Shown here: one piece after another, positions 23,690 through 37,402 of the stretch
Numbering within the stretch: position 1 is the first letter of the stretch
Layout of the letters: the number at the start of each line of letters is the position of its first letter
Source: Gossypium raimondii
Taxonomy: Eukaryota; Streptophyta; Magnoliopsida; Malvales; Malvaceae
Assembly: GCF_025698545.1 (NCBI RefSeq)
Contig: NC_068577.1
Location: 6,773,501 to 6,837,500 of the forward strand
Direction of reading: 5' to 3'
DNA: 64,000 bases
Translations under genes and position numbers: made by a program
The notes under the pieces: model-generated
Told to the model about the DNA's origin: nothing
Databases searched by the model: none
What the model saw: only the letters and a program-made list of their open reading frames with translations

Positions 23690-25040
23690 TCCGTCTAGAG
23701 ATTAGTTTATGACCTACATGATTTGAAGTAGTTATTCATAAGAAGACCTGTAAAGAAAACACTAGCAGCCTAGTACACAACAGTTCAATTTTAATCATAT
23801 TGAACTTAAGGAACATAAATGCATTTAAGTAAACATACTAACATAAAAAGGTCTAATTTGATCAATGCAGCTAATTGATGACCATAGAAGGGGAGAGATC
23901 CTATTTATAAGAGTTCAAGAAGCCCTATTTTCTGAACTATTTAATGTCAAAAAGGAGACTTTGTCATGCAAGAAAATGAATCTAGCTCTCATCTATTCTA
24001 CATTCATAAACTTTGACAAGTTGAATATAACAGCTGTTTTGGTATTACTTGAAAGGGGATCATCCATGTTGAATCATTAATTATATTTGCATAATCAACA
24101 TAAACCATATCATTTGTTTAGTGTTGACTTTGTGAGTTGGTGCTTCACTAGTTAAGGCCTATAAAAGTCAAATAGCCAACTTACCCCTAATTTCTTCCGC
24201 TACAACAAGGCTTTTACATCATAGTAGGGGATATCTAATTTCAGATTTTGATAAGCAAAAAGAATATTGACACAAATATATATTCAAGACAGTCAATGTA
24301 TAATAGTTAAGAATAATATTGTCCTACACAACAGATTGGTAATGTCCTCAAACAGATGGAAAGAACACAACAATCTGCCCATGTTTTAATCAACAAATAG
24401 TTATAGACCCTTAACAAGTCTGGTAGATTTTGTATTCTCTTGACAAGTTCATAGTAGCTTAAGGGTAATATCATCAAACAGGTAAAAAACTGAAAGTGGG
24501 TTTCGATTAAGCTTTTCTAAAAGAATCATAAAACAAATGTTTTATTTCATTCTTTAATCCTATGAACTCTGAAGCATGAACACAAATGAAACCTATATAC
24601 AACCCCACATTCTCAAATAAAGGGATAAAAGAAAAAGTCACCCAAATTAAAAGATTGTTCTTTTCAGTATTGTAAAAATATATATATAACTTTATATGAC
24701 CACCATCCATGGTGAAATCATCATCATCATGCCAAGTTGTCAAAAAGAAAAAAAGAAAAGAAAGCATTTGTATGAGTTGCAAAGTCAAAGAACAAAATTC
24801 TGACAATGAAAGAGTTCCAAGGAATTTTACTTACAATTCACGAAGCTTGCATTCATCATCATCATCATTATATATATATTAATGTCCCAACATGAGGAAT
24901 TGAAGATTAAACCATGTCCAGATTCATTGAATCTGAGACAAACACAGAGAGATAAATTTGAACTTTCTTTCCTTGAACAGAGAAATCTTTGCATGAACTG
25001 CTGCACCACTTCATGAACTTTTATTTAAGGAATTACACAC
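23690..25040 (-). promoter_or_regulatory. Putative 5' UTR, 5' UTR intron and promoter of the sulfate transporter
   Basis: Just upstream of the ATG there is an acceptor-like AATCTCTAG (around 23695-23704, read on minus). A strong donor GTAAGT lies at 24829-24834 after a stretch free of long ORFs, so a leader intron of about 1.1 kb is plausible. An AT-rich TTAAATAAAAG at about 25022-25034 could be the TATA box, putting the transcript start near 25000. All inferred from motifs. Confidence 0.35.
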
Positions 25041-28000
25041 ACAAAAAAAAGGTTGAAAAATTAGAGAGAAAAAAAAAAGTGGAGAAAGCATGCAAAACTA
25101 CAAATGCAATAAATAATATTTTTAACATTTTTTTAAATTAATTAATAAAATGACGGTTTTTTTAATGCTTTTATGAAGATTGCTTGAGTCGTAAGGATGT
25201 TCTTAAATCTGTAGGCATTCTTAGAAACATATTTTTATATTTTTATTCCATATTAATTATTTTCTTTATATTTCGTCCAATTTTCCATCGATAAATATAA
25301 ATATTGAATTTCTAATTAATTATAAAATGTAGAAAATTAAAATAACTATATGGTGGATTTTTTTCTTATCGATAATTCACTTGTGATTTTAGATAGGTTA
25401 ATTTTGATTTGGTCCTCTATTGTGTTCAAATTTAAACTATATATTTTTTTAATTTGACATATTTTGTTCATTATCACTTAATTTAAATAGTTAATAATTT
25501 TAATTATTTCCATTAAAATATTAACATGAAATTTTATTTAAAACATCATTTTATTTTAATTAAAATAATTAAAATATTAACTATTTGCATTATAAAAATA
25601 AAGGCTAAATTATACTAAATTAAAATATAAAATTAAATTGAGTATGGTAGAAAATGGAAAAACAGAATTTAACCTTTCAATTACCATAAAAAAACTTCAA
25701 AAACCTTTTGAGAATCCCAATGATGAAGCTGTGCCCGACATTTATTAAATTAACTGCTACCTACAATTTACAAATATTTTATTTCTTTTCAAACAGCTGT
25801 TCACTGGTTAAGAATGTAGTGATCGTGAAATAAAAAAAGGATAGCTTTTGTCTTTCAACTTAGCAGACATTGACCCCCGAACTTAATAGCTACGTTTGCT
25901 TTGATACATGTTTTTTTTTTCTCATTTTGATATTTAAACTTGATAATTAGATTTATTTTGATCTTTAATCTTGAAAATTCTAAGATTTTGATGATGTGAC
26001 ATTCTGAATTTGAAAAATAAAAATAAATAAATGATGATAGGGTACAATATCAGAATATTATATTCAGTATTTTAATAATTGAACCGATGGTTGAATATGT
26101 TAGACCACTAATTCTCAATTCAATCAGTTCGACCGGTTCGACCATCGAACTAACAATAAATAAATAATCATAAAAATTTAAAAAAATAAAAAATGTATAT
26201 ATTTAAAACCCATTTTACTTAAATGTCACAAAAAGTAAAATAGTAAAAAAGGTTAAACTTATGTAAATGTTTATGGTTAAATAAAAAATTAAGACTAAAT
26301 TGACATAATTCAGAAATATTGAGAGTTAAAGTTATTATTATGCCAATTTAAAAGCTATTATCATTAGCTAATTGGTGACAAAAAAACAAAATTGAATAGT
26401 TAAGTGACTATTATGTAACTTTCATAATTGGATGATAAGAAAAAATTTATTAATAATTAAGTGACTAGTAGTATAATTTACCCCAATATTATGTAATTAT
26501 GTGTAAATAAAATTATTAAAAATATTTATAAATCTTTCATTTTATTAAAAAAATGAAAAATGATCTTATTAGTTATTAATATAAATGTTTAAAGAAACAA
26601 AAAAAAATAGTAGATGGCACCAATGGAAAAGAAATGTATGGCCTCTGAAAGTGGTGTGTGTCGTTCTCCTTTGAAAAAATAGTACATTGCTTTGTTTCAT
26701 CCACGAAAAGTGTATTTTTCCTTTTGTCTTGATGTAATGCTATCCTCTAAATACACCCATTTTATTGAATTCTATATAAAAAGTTTAGATTGAAAATATG
26801 TGGAATATGCCATGATATATATATATATATATATATATATAGACGATTTTGTAACTAATACGGTAGATCAGTATCCATCGACAAGAAGAAAAACATATAT
26901 TAGATCTAAGTTAATCCAACGATCAGTGTTAGAGATCAGAGAAAAATAATGTTTGAATTTTGATTTGTAGATATGTAACGTCAAAAGTTGTTTCATGAAT
27001 AAAAACTAAATTGTAGAAGAGAAGAGGAAAGAAAACTTTCAATTGGTGCATGCAGTGCGAATAGAGAAACCCATATATAATCAATTGTAACAGCTTGGTG
27101 ACTTAAATGAAGACTTTTGAATAATTTTGTGACCAGATTATAACCTTTTTAGTTAAATAACCAAAACAAAAACTTAATCATGAAATATAGAAGTTAAGAG
27201 TTGCAACTTACACTAATGGGAGTTGTCACTAAGATTTTACAAATGTGCCAAATGGTAAAAGCTTTACCATGCTCCTGAAATTTTGTTCATCTATCAATTT
27301 TTATTCAAATTCGAAAAATCAATCTAAATATGAATCTGTAGAGGCGAATTTAAAATTTTTTAAGGTCAAGATAATAATATAAATTATTGGAGAGATCAAA
27401 ATCATAATTTTATGCTAAAAATTTTAAATTTAATTATTAACTTTTTTAGAGGTACTAGAAATGGAATTGTACCATTTTAATAAAGGAACCAGGTCCCTCC
27501 TTGCACTTTTAAGTTCACCCATACGAATTTGAATTGGACCTAATTTAATTTCCTTATAAAACGAAGTTAATCTAACTTAAACTAGACCTAATTGTCTTAA
27601 GTGTTAATCTTCTAATGACCCATTTAAGGAAAATCTAATTGGAAAATCCGAATGATCCGAATATGAAATAGTAAGATCTTTAAATTTTCGAATTTGAAAT
27701 GATAAATACCAAATTTGATTCATACATGAAGTAATTTAAAAATTTAAAACCCGATTTAACCTAACCAAAAACTAACTCGATTTAGTCTAAATGATATTCA
27801 TAAGTTTTGTCACCACCAAAAAAAGTTAATTCAAGTCGAATAACTTACTAATTAAATATTTTTATAAGATTTAAAACATGATTTGGCTCATAAAGTTTAC
27901 TATTTTTCTCACTTTAATATTTATTTATTTTTTGTCCATATTGATATTTTAAGTTACATTCCATTAATTGGTTTAGTTTCAATTGTGTTCAAAAATCGAT

Positions 28001-28560
28001 TGACTTGTGGCCCAATTAGAACGTACCACATGACACTCTCAGCCAACTAATATGTAACACCTGACGTAATTTCTTTCAAAAATTATAAAAGAATAAAAAA
28101 ATCAAACATTTTAGAAAATTACCACCTTTGACCATTGTTAGTTTAGTGAATATTAATTTAATTTTTTATATTTTTAAAATTGTAAGAAAATCTTAGAAAT
28201 TATATATTGTTTATTTTTTACAAAATTATTTTTAAAATATTAATTTTTTCTAATATATATTTAATTTTTAAATTCTTTTGAATTTTCTTAATTTAATTTT
28301 CTTTCAAATTATTGAATTTTTATTAATGTTTGTAACTTTTAAACTATCGTAATTTTCTAGAGTTTATATATACTACTTTTTTTACATTTTCTCATAATTT
28401 CTAATAATTAAAATTTTCAATTCTTTAAATTTTTATTTTTATTATTTGAACTTTTCTAAAACTTAACTAAAATTTTCATTTTTTAATAAAATTTTTCATT
28501 ATTTTTATTTTTAAATTATATCGATATATTTTACAATTTTCAAAATTGTATTTTAAGAGA
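25041..28560. other. AT-rich intergenic DNA
   Basis: About 3.5 kb without a gene. (TA)n run at about 26816-26841. Two patches (about 26370-26490 and 27090-27180) resemble short MITE-like sequences with GTGACT motifs, but I cannot set borders. Confidence 0.5.
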
Positions 28561-28572
28561 TTAAATTTTAAA

Positions 28573-29170
28573 ATGTACTAAACAAGTCCCAAGAATTTGA
28601 GGATAGAATGGAATTAAACGTTTGAAATTTAAAATTTTGAAAATTTAAATTTGATTTATTTTGAATTTAAATTTTTAAAAACAAAAACTTAAAATTTTAA
28701 AAGTTAACAAACTTTTGAAAAATTAAATTTGATTTTTTTATTTTAAATTTTGAAATAAAACTTAGATATTTTAAAGTTAAGAATTTTTTTGGAGAAACTT
28801 TACTCAAGGGAATGTTTGAGTCGTGTCTTTCATTGCTAAATTGAGAGCCTTTTATAGAGAGCTCTTACCTCTTTACAACGTCTTTTTAAGGAATTTAATC
28901 TCTTACATTATTATAAAGATTTTTTTCTCTTCTTACATAATTTTTTCAAGACTATTATTACAATTGCAAAGAATATATTCTTTGAATTATAAAACTTTTA
29001 TCTCTACTGTGTATCATCGTTTTTCTTTTGAGAGAATTTTGTCAGAAAATCTTTACTATTCATCTTCATCTTTTCTTTGTAGATAATCATTGTGTTCGTC
29101 TTTCTCTTTTGTTTGCAGGGAATCACTCTTGTTCATCTCCTGATCCTTAGATCCTCGAGATTCGTTTGGT
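28573..29170 (-). mobile_element. Retroelement/pararetrovirus-like promoter region, copy 1 (minus)
   Basis: Reverse complement of the region 40490-41050: shared CTCTATAAAAGGCTCTCAAT-type TATA segment (here about 28838-28858 on minus), the following TTTAGCAATGAAAGACA, the CTTGTTTAGTACATTTTAA segment near 28573-28590 and the GATGAACAAGAGTGATTCCC segment near 29120-29138. No coding region is attached here. Whether this is an LTR or the intergenic promoter of an endogenous caulimovirid is unresolved. Confidence 0.5.
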
Positions 29171-29748
29171 ATCCAAGCCAAGGAGGAATATGTAATTCTA
29201 AAATTTGAAAATCTTCAAATTTGTTTTCAATATTTCTGAATTCTAGTTTAACTATCTTTATTATTGTATTATTATTTTTGCTAAATATTGATAAACAGTC
29301 CAGTTAGCCATGGGATAGGTGTGTTAAGGACAAAGTATCTCTGTACGCAATTTTAGTAATCGAAAAGTTCTGATAGTAGAATCCCCTTGTAGGAAATTTG
29401 AAAACAAAAAGATGTTTCCTTCCCTTAGGAGAACTAATTCTTTTGGAAGCTTACCTCCAATAACACTGTTAGTGAACTACAACATTATGGAAATGTTCCC
29501 CAAAAATGTGATAATTGAACTCTTCCGAGAGTTCCCATAAACCAAATTTATAAAAACACAACATTTCGAACTTTAAATGCCTTTTGTAGTTATGTTATAA
29601 AAACAAAAGAAAAAAAAATTACAAATCCAAAAGGAATATGAAACTATCCAATTCTTAGACAGAGCCATCATCAAAAAGCTTAAAGAACAAATTATAAATA
29701 TATATGTTTTGGATTAGCCTCAGTCGATTTCAAACCACTTAGTGTTTA
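29171..29748. other. AT-rich DNA, probably retroelement remnant
   Basis: No ORF of note and no recognised domain. Confidence 0.35.
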
Positions 29749-30838
29749 TGTTAGAAAAAATTCAGTTCGTAAATGATTTTCTTGCACAGCGGAAAAATAA
29801 AAATATGAAAATCGAGTCGGTTTGTGATATTTATAATAATATTTTTTTCCCAAAATCACACTTTTATTTTAGGCTAGACTGATCATTGTCATTCTTGACT
29901 TTCAACCGAATGACCTTCTTCATTATTCTCGTACCATGAACTACTTCTAGTGTGGGCTCTAACACTTTTGAATCAAACACAGAACCAAAAATGATTTTTG
30001 TTTACTTTCAGGTGGAAAGTAAATATCTCTTTCTTATAGAAATCTGTAAATTTGTTGTTCCTAGAAAATAGAATTTATATTTAGAGATAAATTCTCTCTA
30101 TTTTCAGGGAGAATAACGGTATTTCAAAAGTTGTGTGTAACTTCTTATATTTTTAGTCATACCGGTACCATCTATTTATAATGAGAGAAAGTGAAACCCT
30201 AGTTGAATTAGTAGAATGTATTTAATGTATATTTAATAGGAAAAAACCAATCCCAAAGAGGGGTTGCTAATAGAGTGTGGCTCCGCTCATATGTATTATG
30301 ATGGAGATTCGAGTCTCTCTTATATTAGGTCAAATTATATGTGATTCATAAAATTTTAATCTAGCATTTTATAATTTCATTCAACCCAGTAAATGTTTTT
30401 CTATTTCTCAAAATATACATTATTTATTAAATTAATTTAAATTAATTTTCCAATTAAATAATTTTTCCAACCCAATTCTAAATTCGTTAAAATCATGGCA
30501 ACTTTACCGTAAAAGAACCTATGATAAATTATATTTAATTTATACCTTTAATGGATTCACAATGATCAATTAATTTAATTTCATTTTCGAACTTCAATTA
30601 TTTAATTAAATAATAATTCAAAAATTTAAATTAATTCTCGTGTCATTCTTGTACTTAGTGAGAAACCACATTCATTTCCAAATATAACACATTTCTCTAA
30701 CTCATTTCTATTCATTTTTGTTCATTTGATTCAACATGCAATTCATTTATGGTTTCAACAAGTTAGCGGAAGGACCGATTGGACATATGTGATTAGGGCT
30801 CAAATGATTTATAATTAAGTTCTAGCTTTTCACCTATT
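29749..30838 (-). mobile_element. Possible Copia-type LTR fragment
   Basis: Starts TGTTAGAAAAAATTC, with CTTGCACAGCGGAAAAATA at about 29782-29800. On minus this reads as the TTCCGCTGTGC motif often seen near the 3' end of plant Copia LTRs. I did not find the opposite terminus or a target duplication. Confidence 0.35.
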
Positions 30839-31544
30839 TGTAACACCCCTATACCATGTTCGACTCAAGGAACTTGATATAGGAATATTACATTTGGTGC
30901 CGAATTAATTATTGACTAATTACTAATAAATTTGAACATAAAAACGGACACTTGGAACATACTTAATATTTTTCCTAAGTACATGCCATTCTATTCAAAA
31001 TTTGAAAACATACCATGTTGTTGCTTGAATATGTGATGAGACGAAAGCTTGTAATCTCAAATTCAACTCTTCAAAAAATTTTATGTATCTAATCTGCGCA
31101 TGGAAACAAACCGTACGTTGAGTATACACCCAGTGGTATTACGATAATTCAAATACTTAAGGTAAAAACAATATATATATATATATACACATTAAATCTT
31201 ACCACTATTTTACCTTTAATAAATCATTCATGCATTTAAACTTTAATTTTATTTTAATAATATGTATTTTAAATAACTTCTCTTCATTTTAACTTATATA
31301 TCTTCTTACTATATCAATATCCATTTCATGCATTTCATCAAACCATTATTTCTTATATTTCATTTTCACATCTCAATTCAATGTCTCATTTCAAATCAAT
31401 TTAGTTCAATTCAAATCGCTTTTAATTTCCAATCAATATACCTTCAAATATTCACATATTTCATAATTCAATATCATTTCTTACTTCAATTCTTTTATTT
31501 TCCCCCTATTAACATGACTCGGACTTTGGTGGATACACGGATCC

Positions 31545-31670
31545 AACCAAACACACCAGTACGACACATTGTGCCTAAAACAGTACATAGTACCTGATCA
31601 GTATATGACACATAAGTGCCTGAAACAACACACGAAGTGCTTAAAATACGACACATAAAGTGCCTGATCG
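31545..31670. repeat. Tandem repeat in LTR family C
   Basis: About four to five units with a GACACATAAGTGCCTGA core (variants CACATTGTGCCTAAA, CACGAAGTGCTTAAA). Homologous position to 58765-58925 in the other copy. Confidence 0.75.
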
Positions 31671-32934
31671 GCAAAGCTGATAAATCTCGTACTCTTCCAA
31701 ATCCTATGGCATGCCAACTATATCCGACTCAGCCCGACTAGTTAATAGGGTATTCAATATATATATTTCTCAATTCAATTTCAATTAATGCCATTTCAAT
31801 CACAATATCTCATATTTTCCATTTGATTCAATTTCACATTTCAATCAATATTTCATTCAATTTCGATAAGCAAATTCACTTCCAACATCAGTATCACATA
31901 TCAATTTCCACTTTTTCAATTCAATTCCAATAAAATCCATATCAATCACCAATTTCAATATTCCAGTTCAATACCACAATAGTTCAATAATTCAATTCAA
32001 ACCATTTCAATTTCTATTCAATAATCACATTTCAATTTCACTTTCTTAATTCAATATTCATCTCAATTGCTCACATATAATCACAATTCAATCTAATTTC
32101 ATTCAATTCAATATCAATACTTAATTTCAATAATCATATTCACTTGAAATCAACTCCATTCAAAACAATATTATCATACCAAATTTCTTATCTTATTTAT
32201 TTACCATGCATTTCAATTAAAACACAATAATTAATAATAATTAGATTTGAATTACAGTAATACAAACCGTGATTCTCGTGTCTACTCCTCGTCCACTTTT
32301 TCTTTTCCTTTCTTCGTGGATACCTCGGGTCCGATATTAGCTACGAAAAATTAGGATAATTTTCATAATCATTAATATAATATTAATTTAAGTCTAATAT
32401 TTATATTTTCCAATTCAATTTCTATTCAATTTCTACCGTAAATTCAATTTGGTCCTAATTAAATTCACTTACTTTCCTATCTTAATTCATACTTTATTTC
32501 TACTCAAATTTCAACCAAACTTAGACATAACTATCTAAATTTCATCATAAATACCTAATTTCAAAATTCTTGCAATTTAGTCCCTACCATGCAAAACTTA
32601 TAGCTTACTTTACAATTTAATCCTTTAATCAATTCTAACTAAAATTTCTATCAATTAAACCCTAATTCATCAATTTGTTCAACATGAACTATATTCAAAA
32701 ACCTAAGAATTTCCAAAACTTCAACTTGATTTCAACAAAACTTTGTTCCAAAGCTTCTAAAGCATCAAAATTAAGTAAAAAGGACTTAATTGACTTACCA
32801 ATTAAAGATTTAAGCTTCAAAACCCTAGTTTTTCCTTTTCTTTTTATTTTCTTCTTTTCTTTCCCCTGTTTCGAATTGCTCTCTGTTTCTTTTCTCATTT
32901 GTTTTTAATTTACTTTATTATATATATATTAGTT

Positions 32935-32935
<1 letters not shown>

Positions 32936-33025
<90 letters not shown>

Positions 33026-33035
33026 TAATATAATA
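32936..33035. repeat. Compound microsatellite (CAA)n(TAA)n
   Basis: About 18 CAA units followed by about 12 TAA/ATA units inside the family-C LTR. Confidence 0.95.
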
Positions 33036-33600
33036 AATATCTATTTACTTAAAAGTAATTAAATAAATATATTACAAATGTATAAATACTATTATTACAT
33101 TTGTATATTTTTATCACCATACACTTGGCTTTAATTTAATTCAATTCATAATATGATATTTATAATAAATTAATTTAATAATAAATATCTTTAATTTAAA
33201 ATATAAGTAAATAAATAATTATACTACAAATATTTACATATATTTATTACACATGTGTTTTATCATCACCATACACTTGTCCTTATTTTATTAATTATAA
33301 TATAATTATTATAATTTAACATAATTAAATTTATAACTAATTTATTTTTTATATTAATTAAACAATTGTTTGCCGCCTCAACTTATGCTAAATGGCTTAT
33401 TTGCCATTTTGGTCCTTTTATTTTCTTTTAATCGACAATTCAACTTTTACCCTTTATTCACTTTAGTCCTTTTTCCTAATTACTCTTAATTAAGCTAAAT
33501 TCACCTAATTAGGCACACCACTAGTCTCATAAATATTTTTAATAATTATTTACGAACCCATTTCACTAAGACGGAGGCCCAATATTGCACTTTTCTGATG

Positions 33601-34376
33601 CCCATGAATTTTGGGTCATTAAACTATTAATTATAAACTCATTTAGTTATGAAGTCATTCTACTATAGTATCGTGACTGAGCTCTCCCCAATTATTTATC
33701 ATTACAAAAGCTACTCGATCATTTCTCGTCTAATGACCTTGTCATAAGTGTGTTATTGACGGGCAAATAGTTAAGTTTCAATTCATGTTGGGATAGGATA
33801 GAACCGATTGGTTCCATAGTGGAGGACACAATGATTGTCGATAGTTAGCTAATAGAGCAGTAGTCGTGAGATTTGAGGTTTAAAAGTAGAGAATCTATGA
33901 AATTGATAAGTTTCTCATCTTTTTGTACTTGTGGATTCGAGGAAGGGTGAGAGTAAGGATTCATAATAAGTTTCTGTAAAGTGAGTTCTAGGTTTTAAGG
34001 TTTGAATGCCTTCGATTTAACCGATATATGGTTTTCGCGCTTAGCATCCAGGACAATAGAGGCTCTGGTATTTGGAAAAGCTAAGTTGACGAGGATAAAT
34101 GAGTTCAAGCGAGTTTCTGTGCTCTACCTCTAGGATTATCGTTAAAAATGCTATATTTGAATTGTTTGTGTTTGAGTTTGTCTGAAACTCTTGTTGTGCA
34201 TGGAAATGGTAAATAAGCATGTTGAGTATGAACATTACCATGTAAATGTGTATGCTAGATGTTAAATGTATATGAATTCACTAAGTAAACAATGGTGAAC
34301 TATTTGATATAGTAATAAGTAATAAGTTTAATGACTTGAGTGATATGCATGATTATTGTATGCGAAGTAATGAAAG
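33601..34376. other. Degenerate repeat DNA, host of solo LTR B
   Basis: No gene. Before the insertion of the solo LTR at 34382 this was continuous with 37403 onward. Confidence 0.45.
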
Positions 34377-34599
34377 AGCTATGTAACACCCCTAACCCAT
34401 ATCTGTCACAAGAACAGGGTTAGGAGCATTACTAGAATATACAGATCAAATACAGACATTTCATATTTTTTAACATTCATATTAGATATTATTCATAAAG
34501 TCCCTTATATGAGCCCTCGAGGCCCAAAACATACATTAGAAACAAGTAGGGACTAAATCGGGTACTCAGAGAATTTTTCGCAAAATCTCAAAAATTTTC

Positions 34600-34880
34600 C
34601 AAGGCGTAGAGGACACACGCCCGTGTCTCAGGCTGTGTGGGAATTCGAAATAGGGTACACGGCCGTGTCCCATCCTGTGTTCGTACCCGTATAACTCTCT
34701 GACTTAGGTCACACGGCCAAGCCACACGCCCATGTGCCAGGCTGTGTGATCAATTTTGAGCATTCTGTTTTAAAATATTTAAGATGCTGGGGACACACGG
34801 CCAAAACACACGCTTATGTGCTAGGCTGTGTGTCACACACGGCTGAGACACACACCCGTGTCTCTGCCAGTGTGGAAGAA
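34600..34880. repeat. Cluster of CACACGGCCGTGT-type words
   Basis: At least eight occurrences of CACACGCCCGTGTC / GGCTGTGTG and their complements in 280 bp, forming short inverted and direct repeats. I know this motif from cotton LTRs; it supports the Gossypium assignment. Confidence 0.75.
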
Positions 34881-35794
34881 ATAGGGCTATTTCCAAGCTA
34901 TATTTCTCACTTAAATTTTCCTTCCACCTACATAAACACTTAAACATATTCTCAAGCCAATACAATACGTCCAAATCAAGCCAATACCAAGTATCATTTA
35001 TGACATATTAATACATATGACCAAGTCTTCATTTTTATCAAGTTAACCTAATACATATAAAAACATCTTTGTACTAAATATGCCATTTCATCCATTCATC
35101 AGTTATTCCATATGATTTCCATCACTCATCCATTTCAAACACATATCAACCATGTATAGACTCTTATATACTCTTCAAAACATATCTATCAAAAGCCATT
35201 CCAATGGCTAGTTACAACCAAAATCACATACATGCCATTAATGGCCCAATTCAACCTATACATGCCATTATAACCAAAAGTAATTTACTAATTATACCGA
35301 AATGAGCCGAGGTATAGTGTGATGTTGCTCCGACCAGCTTCCAACCAAATTGAGCTTCTGAATTACTATAAAACAGATGAAATAAAATAGAGTAAGCTTT
35401 AAAGCTTAGTAAGTTCGTATAACAGGAATTTAACTTACCAATTAATTCACATTTAATGTAAGCAAATAAACATGCTCAAACCAATTTGGCCAATCGCCTA
35501 AACACATATCTTAATTAAGCATGTTAGTCATGTAATTCATATGAATATCAAGAAATATGTATGAGCTCATCCATATCCAATTTCTATATACATTTACTTT
35601 TCATATCAAGTGTCCATGAAACATGTATACATCATATCCTTGTATTCTAAGTATATATATACTTGTAACAATTCATCTCAATTTCATAATATCTCATGTC
35701 AGAACTTTTCCCGTTAAATCATTCAAAATATCGATGGTTACACGGGTAGTACATACGAAGTGTACAAATCTGTAATTCGTTAATTCTTATTCGG

Positions 35795-36175
35795 GAATGC
35801 TCATACGAGAACATAAACGAGAAGCTCTCTCTCGAGCCATATAACGGGAAGCTCATGTGAGTCATGTAACGGGAAGCTCATTCGAGTTATACAACGAGAA
35901 GTTTATAAGAGCCATAATCGGGAAGTTTAAACGAGCCAATATTGGGAAGCTCCGGAGAGCTATATATCAGGAAGTTCATGAAAGAGCCTTTAATCAGGAC
36001 ACTCATAATAGCTGCGGTGTGTTTGCAACACATGCAGGATCACAACCAATCGAGATGCTCCAAAAAGCTATTAACAGAAAGTTCGCAAAAACCATATAAC
36101 GGGAAGCTCGAGAGGGCCATATATCGGGATACTCATGAGAGCTATTAACGGGACACTCTTTCGAGCTGTGGTGTG
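35795..36175. repeat. Tandem array (about 27-bp units) in LTR family B
   Basis: A dozen or so diverged units of the form AACGGGAAGCTCATGTGAG followed by a short spacer. A larger repeat (GTGTGTTTGCAACACATGCAG at 36014 and again near 36170) is superimposed. Confidence 0.8.
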
Positions 36176-37402
36176 TCTGCAACACATGCAGGACCACAAC
36201 CAATTCAGAAACCTTGTATCCATCGAATATCATTTATCCAAATGAAACTTAATATTTATTGAACATTTTCGGATATGTGAACAATTTCATATATGTGACA
36301 TTTATAGAATTTACATATACAACATTCAATTCAAACATATAAGTATACACAATTTAATTACACTAACTTACCTCGACAAGTGTTCGTGTATGCAATTTCC
36401 ACTAATCCAATACTTTTTCTTTTCCATGATCTAACTCCGTATTTAGTCTATCCGGATCTATACAAGTAAATTTAACTCAGTTTAATACAATTCATAATCA
36501 ATTCAATTCAATTCAATTCAATTCAATTCACATTCTTGGCAAAATTACCATTTTGCCCCTATACTTTTAATTAATTACAAATTCATCCCTAGGCTCAAAA
36601 ATGAAATTTATGTAATTTAATCCTTATTTCAAGCCTAGCAGATTTTTACATATAACATTTGCAGCCCATGCAATTTATAAAATTTAGAACTTTTCCATGA
36701 ATTTTATATCTTTTCAATTTAGTCCCTAAATCACAATTTCATCAAAATTCACTTTACAAAAGTTGTTTATCTATCAACAACCTTTCATTTTCTACCATAA
36801 AACTTCATAAAATAGCAAAAATCTTATACTTTGATAACTTTACAAATTAATCCCCGAGATAGCTAGATTAAGCTATTACGATTTTGAAAACATGAAAATC
36901 ATTAAAAACAGGACTTGAATACTCACCCAATTGAGCCAAAATAACTTGCTTGAACTCAAGTCTCCATAACTAGGATTTCCATATTTTTAATTTAGGAAAG
37001 ATGATAATATGATGATATTTTCTTTTATTTTATTATTTATCATCTTTATTTTTACTTTCCAATTTTATCATTTTCTTTATTTAATTTTCCATGGATGATT
37101 CATCATACTTATCTACTAACTCCTCTTAATGGTCTATCTACCATATAAGGACCTCAAATTTTGAATTCCATAGCTATTTGATACTTATACATACTAGAAC
37201 TCAACTTTTGCATTTTATGCAATTTGGTCCTTTTATCAATTAATCATGTAATCGGTAAAATTTTCTTAACAAAATTTTTATACGATATTCCTATCATACG
37301 GTAGACCATAAAATAATATTAAAATAAATCTTCTTCTGGACTTAAATTTGTGGTCCTGAAACCACTGTTCTTATTTCACTGAAAACGGGCTGTTGTAAGC
37401 TA

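Larger units (their letters stand above)
30839..33600 (-). mobile_element. Gypsy-type LTR, family C, minus-oriented copy
   Basis: Begins with the terminus TGTAACACCCCTATACC at 30839. It is the reverse-oriented counterpart of about 57290-59176: shared segments include the ACACGGATCCAACCAAACACACCAG region (31538-31560), TATCCGACTCAGCCCGACT, and a region near 33400-33560 matching 57290-57560. Contains tandem repeats at 31545-31670 and a compound microsatellite. The right border is uncertain because similarity to the other copy fades near 33600; no target duplication identified. Confidence 0.6.
34382..37397. mobile_element. Solo LTR, family B, 3016 bp, TSD AGCTA
   Basis: Starts TGTAACACCCCTAACCC and ends GGGCTGTTGTA, with a perfect 5-bp target duplication AGCTA at 34377-34381 and 37398-37402. 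Contains CACACGGCCGTGTCC-type words between 34600 and 34880, a tandem array at 35795-36175, a (TTCAA)n run near 36500-36530 and the GGTCCTGAAACCACTGTTC block near the right end. No internal gag-pol and no second LTR. LTR strand is not determinable from the sequence. Confidence 0.92.

Noticed and set aside
32936..33035. Possible poly-glutamine/asparagine coding repeat (CAA)n
   Set aside because: No flanking coding sequence; it is a microsatellite within an LTR and part of a compound CAA/TAA run.
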